Assembly: GCA_947462945.1 (NCBI GenBank)
Contig: CANHTE010000096.1
Coordinates: 1-6,144 of the forward strand
From: Acetobacteraceae bacterium
GTDB lineage: Bacteria > Pseudomonadota > Alphaproteobacteria > Acetobacterales > Acetobacteraceae
DNA length: 6,144 bases
Direction: 5' to 3'
Shown: positions 5,889 to 6,144 of the stretch, in pieces
How positions within the stretch are numbered: position 1 is the first letter of the stretch
How the letters are laid out: every line of letters starts with the position of its first letter
Notes under the pieces: model-generated
Told to the model about the DNA's origin: nothing
The model's input: only the letters and a program-made list of their open reading frames with translations
Database searches by the model: none
Translations under genes and position numbers: made by a program

Positions 5889-6144
5889 TGGGCCTCCTCA
5901 CGCATCTGCTGCTGCTGGCGACGATCGTGGTTCCGCTCGGCTTGTTGGTGAGCGAAGTGACGTCGGCCGGGCGGGCGCGGCTGCCCGGGCTGCTGGTCTA
6001 TGCGCCCCTGCCCGGCCTTGCCGCCGCCTTGCTGGCGGTGGGGCAGCCGCCCCTCGTGATCTACGCCGATTGGCTGCGGCTGACACTGAGCCTGGATGCG
6101 CCCTCGGCCGTGCTGCTGGGCGTGGCCGCGCTACTGTGGTCCGC
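5885..6144 (+). CDS. Second antiporter-like (NuoL/MrpA/MrpD family) subunit, N-terminus only
   Basis: An open frame begins at ATG 5885, overlapping the mrpD stop as ATGA, and runs without a stop to the window edge (86 full codons). An adjacent ATG at 5888 is an alternative start one codon later. The visible part shows a hydrophobic N-terminal helix (residues ~4-22), a short charged loop with R30 and R32, a second helix (~34-52), and then IYADWLRLTLSLDAPSAVLL (residues 59-78), followed by another helix. That last pattern, a Trp-containing strand, then 'xxLxLDxxSxxxL' leading into TM3, is typical of the N-termini of NuoL, MrpA and MrpD proteins. Its position directly after mrpD suggests a second ion-translocating subunit of the same complex, either a MrpD2 or the separated NuoL-like half of MrpA. 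The visible fragment is too short to choose. Confidence 0.8.
   Translation, partial: MMGLLTHLLLLATIVVPLGLLVSEVTSAGRARLPGLLVYAPLPGLAAALLAVGQPPLVIYADWLRLTLSLDAPSAVLLGVAALLWS

Overview
The window is a GC-rich, tightly packed, single-strand stretch of a bacterial chromosome. By eye it is about two-thirds G+C. All genes lie on the + strand, all seven visible stop codons are TGA, and no non-coding gap exceeds 2 bases. The base composition and protein style suggest a proteobacterium, most likely an alphaproteobacterium (possibly Acetobacteraceae/Roseomonas-like). That placement is an impression, since no taxonomic marker is present.

Layout: (1) 1-2172 holds the C-terminal ~70% of an RND-type proton-driven efflux pump permease, with its start outside the window. 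(2) 2175-5888 holds a Mrp/Mnh-type cation/proton antiporter cluster in the order mrpE, mrpF, mrpG, a fused 'MrpA C-terminal + MrpB' gene, mrpC, mrpD. (3) From 5885 to the window edge is the N-terminus of a second large antiporter-like (NuoL/MrpA/MrpD family) subunit, running off the end. Most junctions are ATGA or TGATG stop/start overlaps, so the cluster is almost certainly one translationally coupled operon. The efflux gene ends only 2 bases before mrpE, and the mrpE ribosome binding site lies in its last codons.

How they work together: MrpA-G homologues assemble into one membrane complex exchanging Na+ (or K+) for H+. MrpD and the NuoL-like subunit are the ion-translocating antiporter modules, MrpC is NuoK-like, the MrpA C-terminal domain is NuoJ-related, and MrpB, E, F and G are small accessory membrane subunits. 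This cluster does not begin with a full-length MrpA. It has a stand-alone MrpA C-terminal domain fused to MrpB, and mrpD is followed by a second antiporter-like gene. That layout is closer to the archaeal Mbh/Mbs membrane modules and to the cyanobacterial C-D1-D2-E-F-G-A-B type than to the classical Bacillus/Staphylococcus mrpABCDEFG operon. Whether it is a free-standing antiporter or the membrane arm of a redox complex depends on genes beyond position 6144.

No RNA genes, insertion sequences, CRISPR arrays, promoters or convincing terminators were seen. The most notable non-coding-type structure is a perfect 16-bp inverted repeat inside mrpD.
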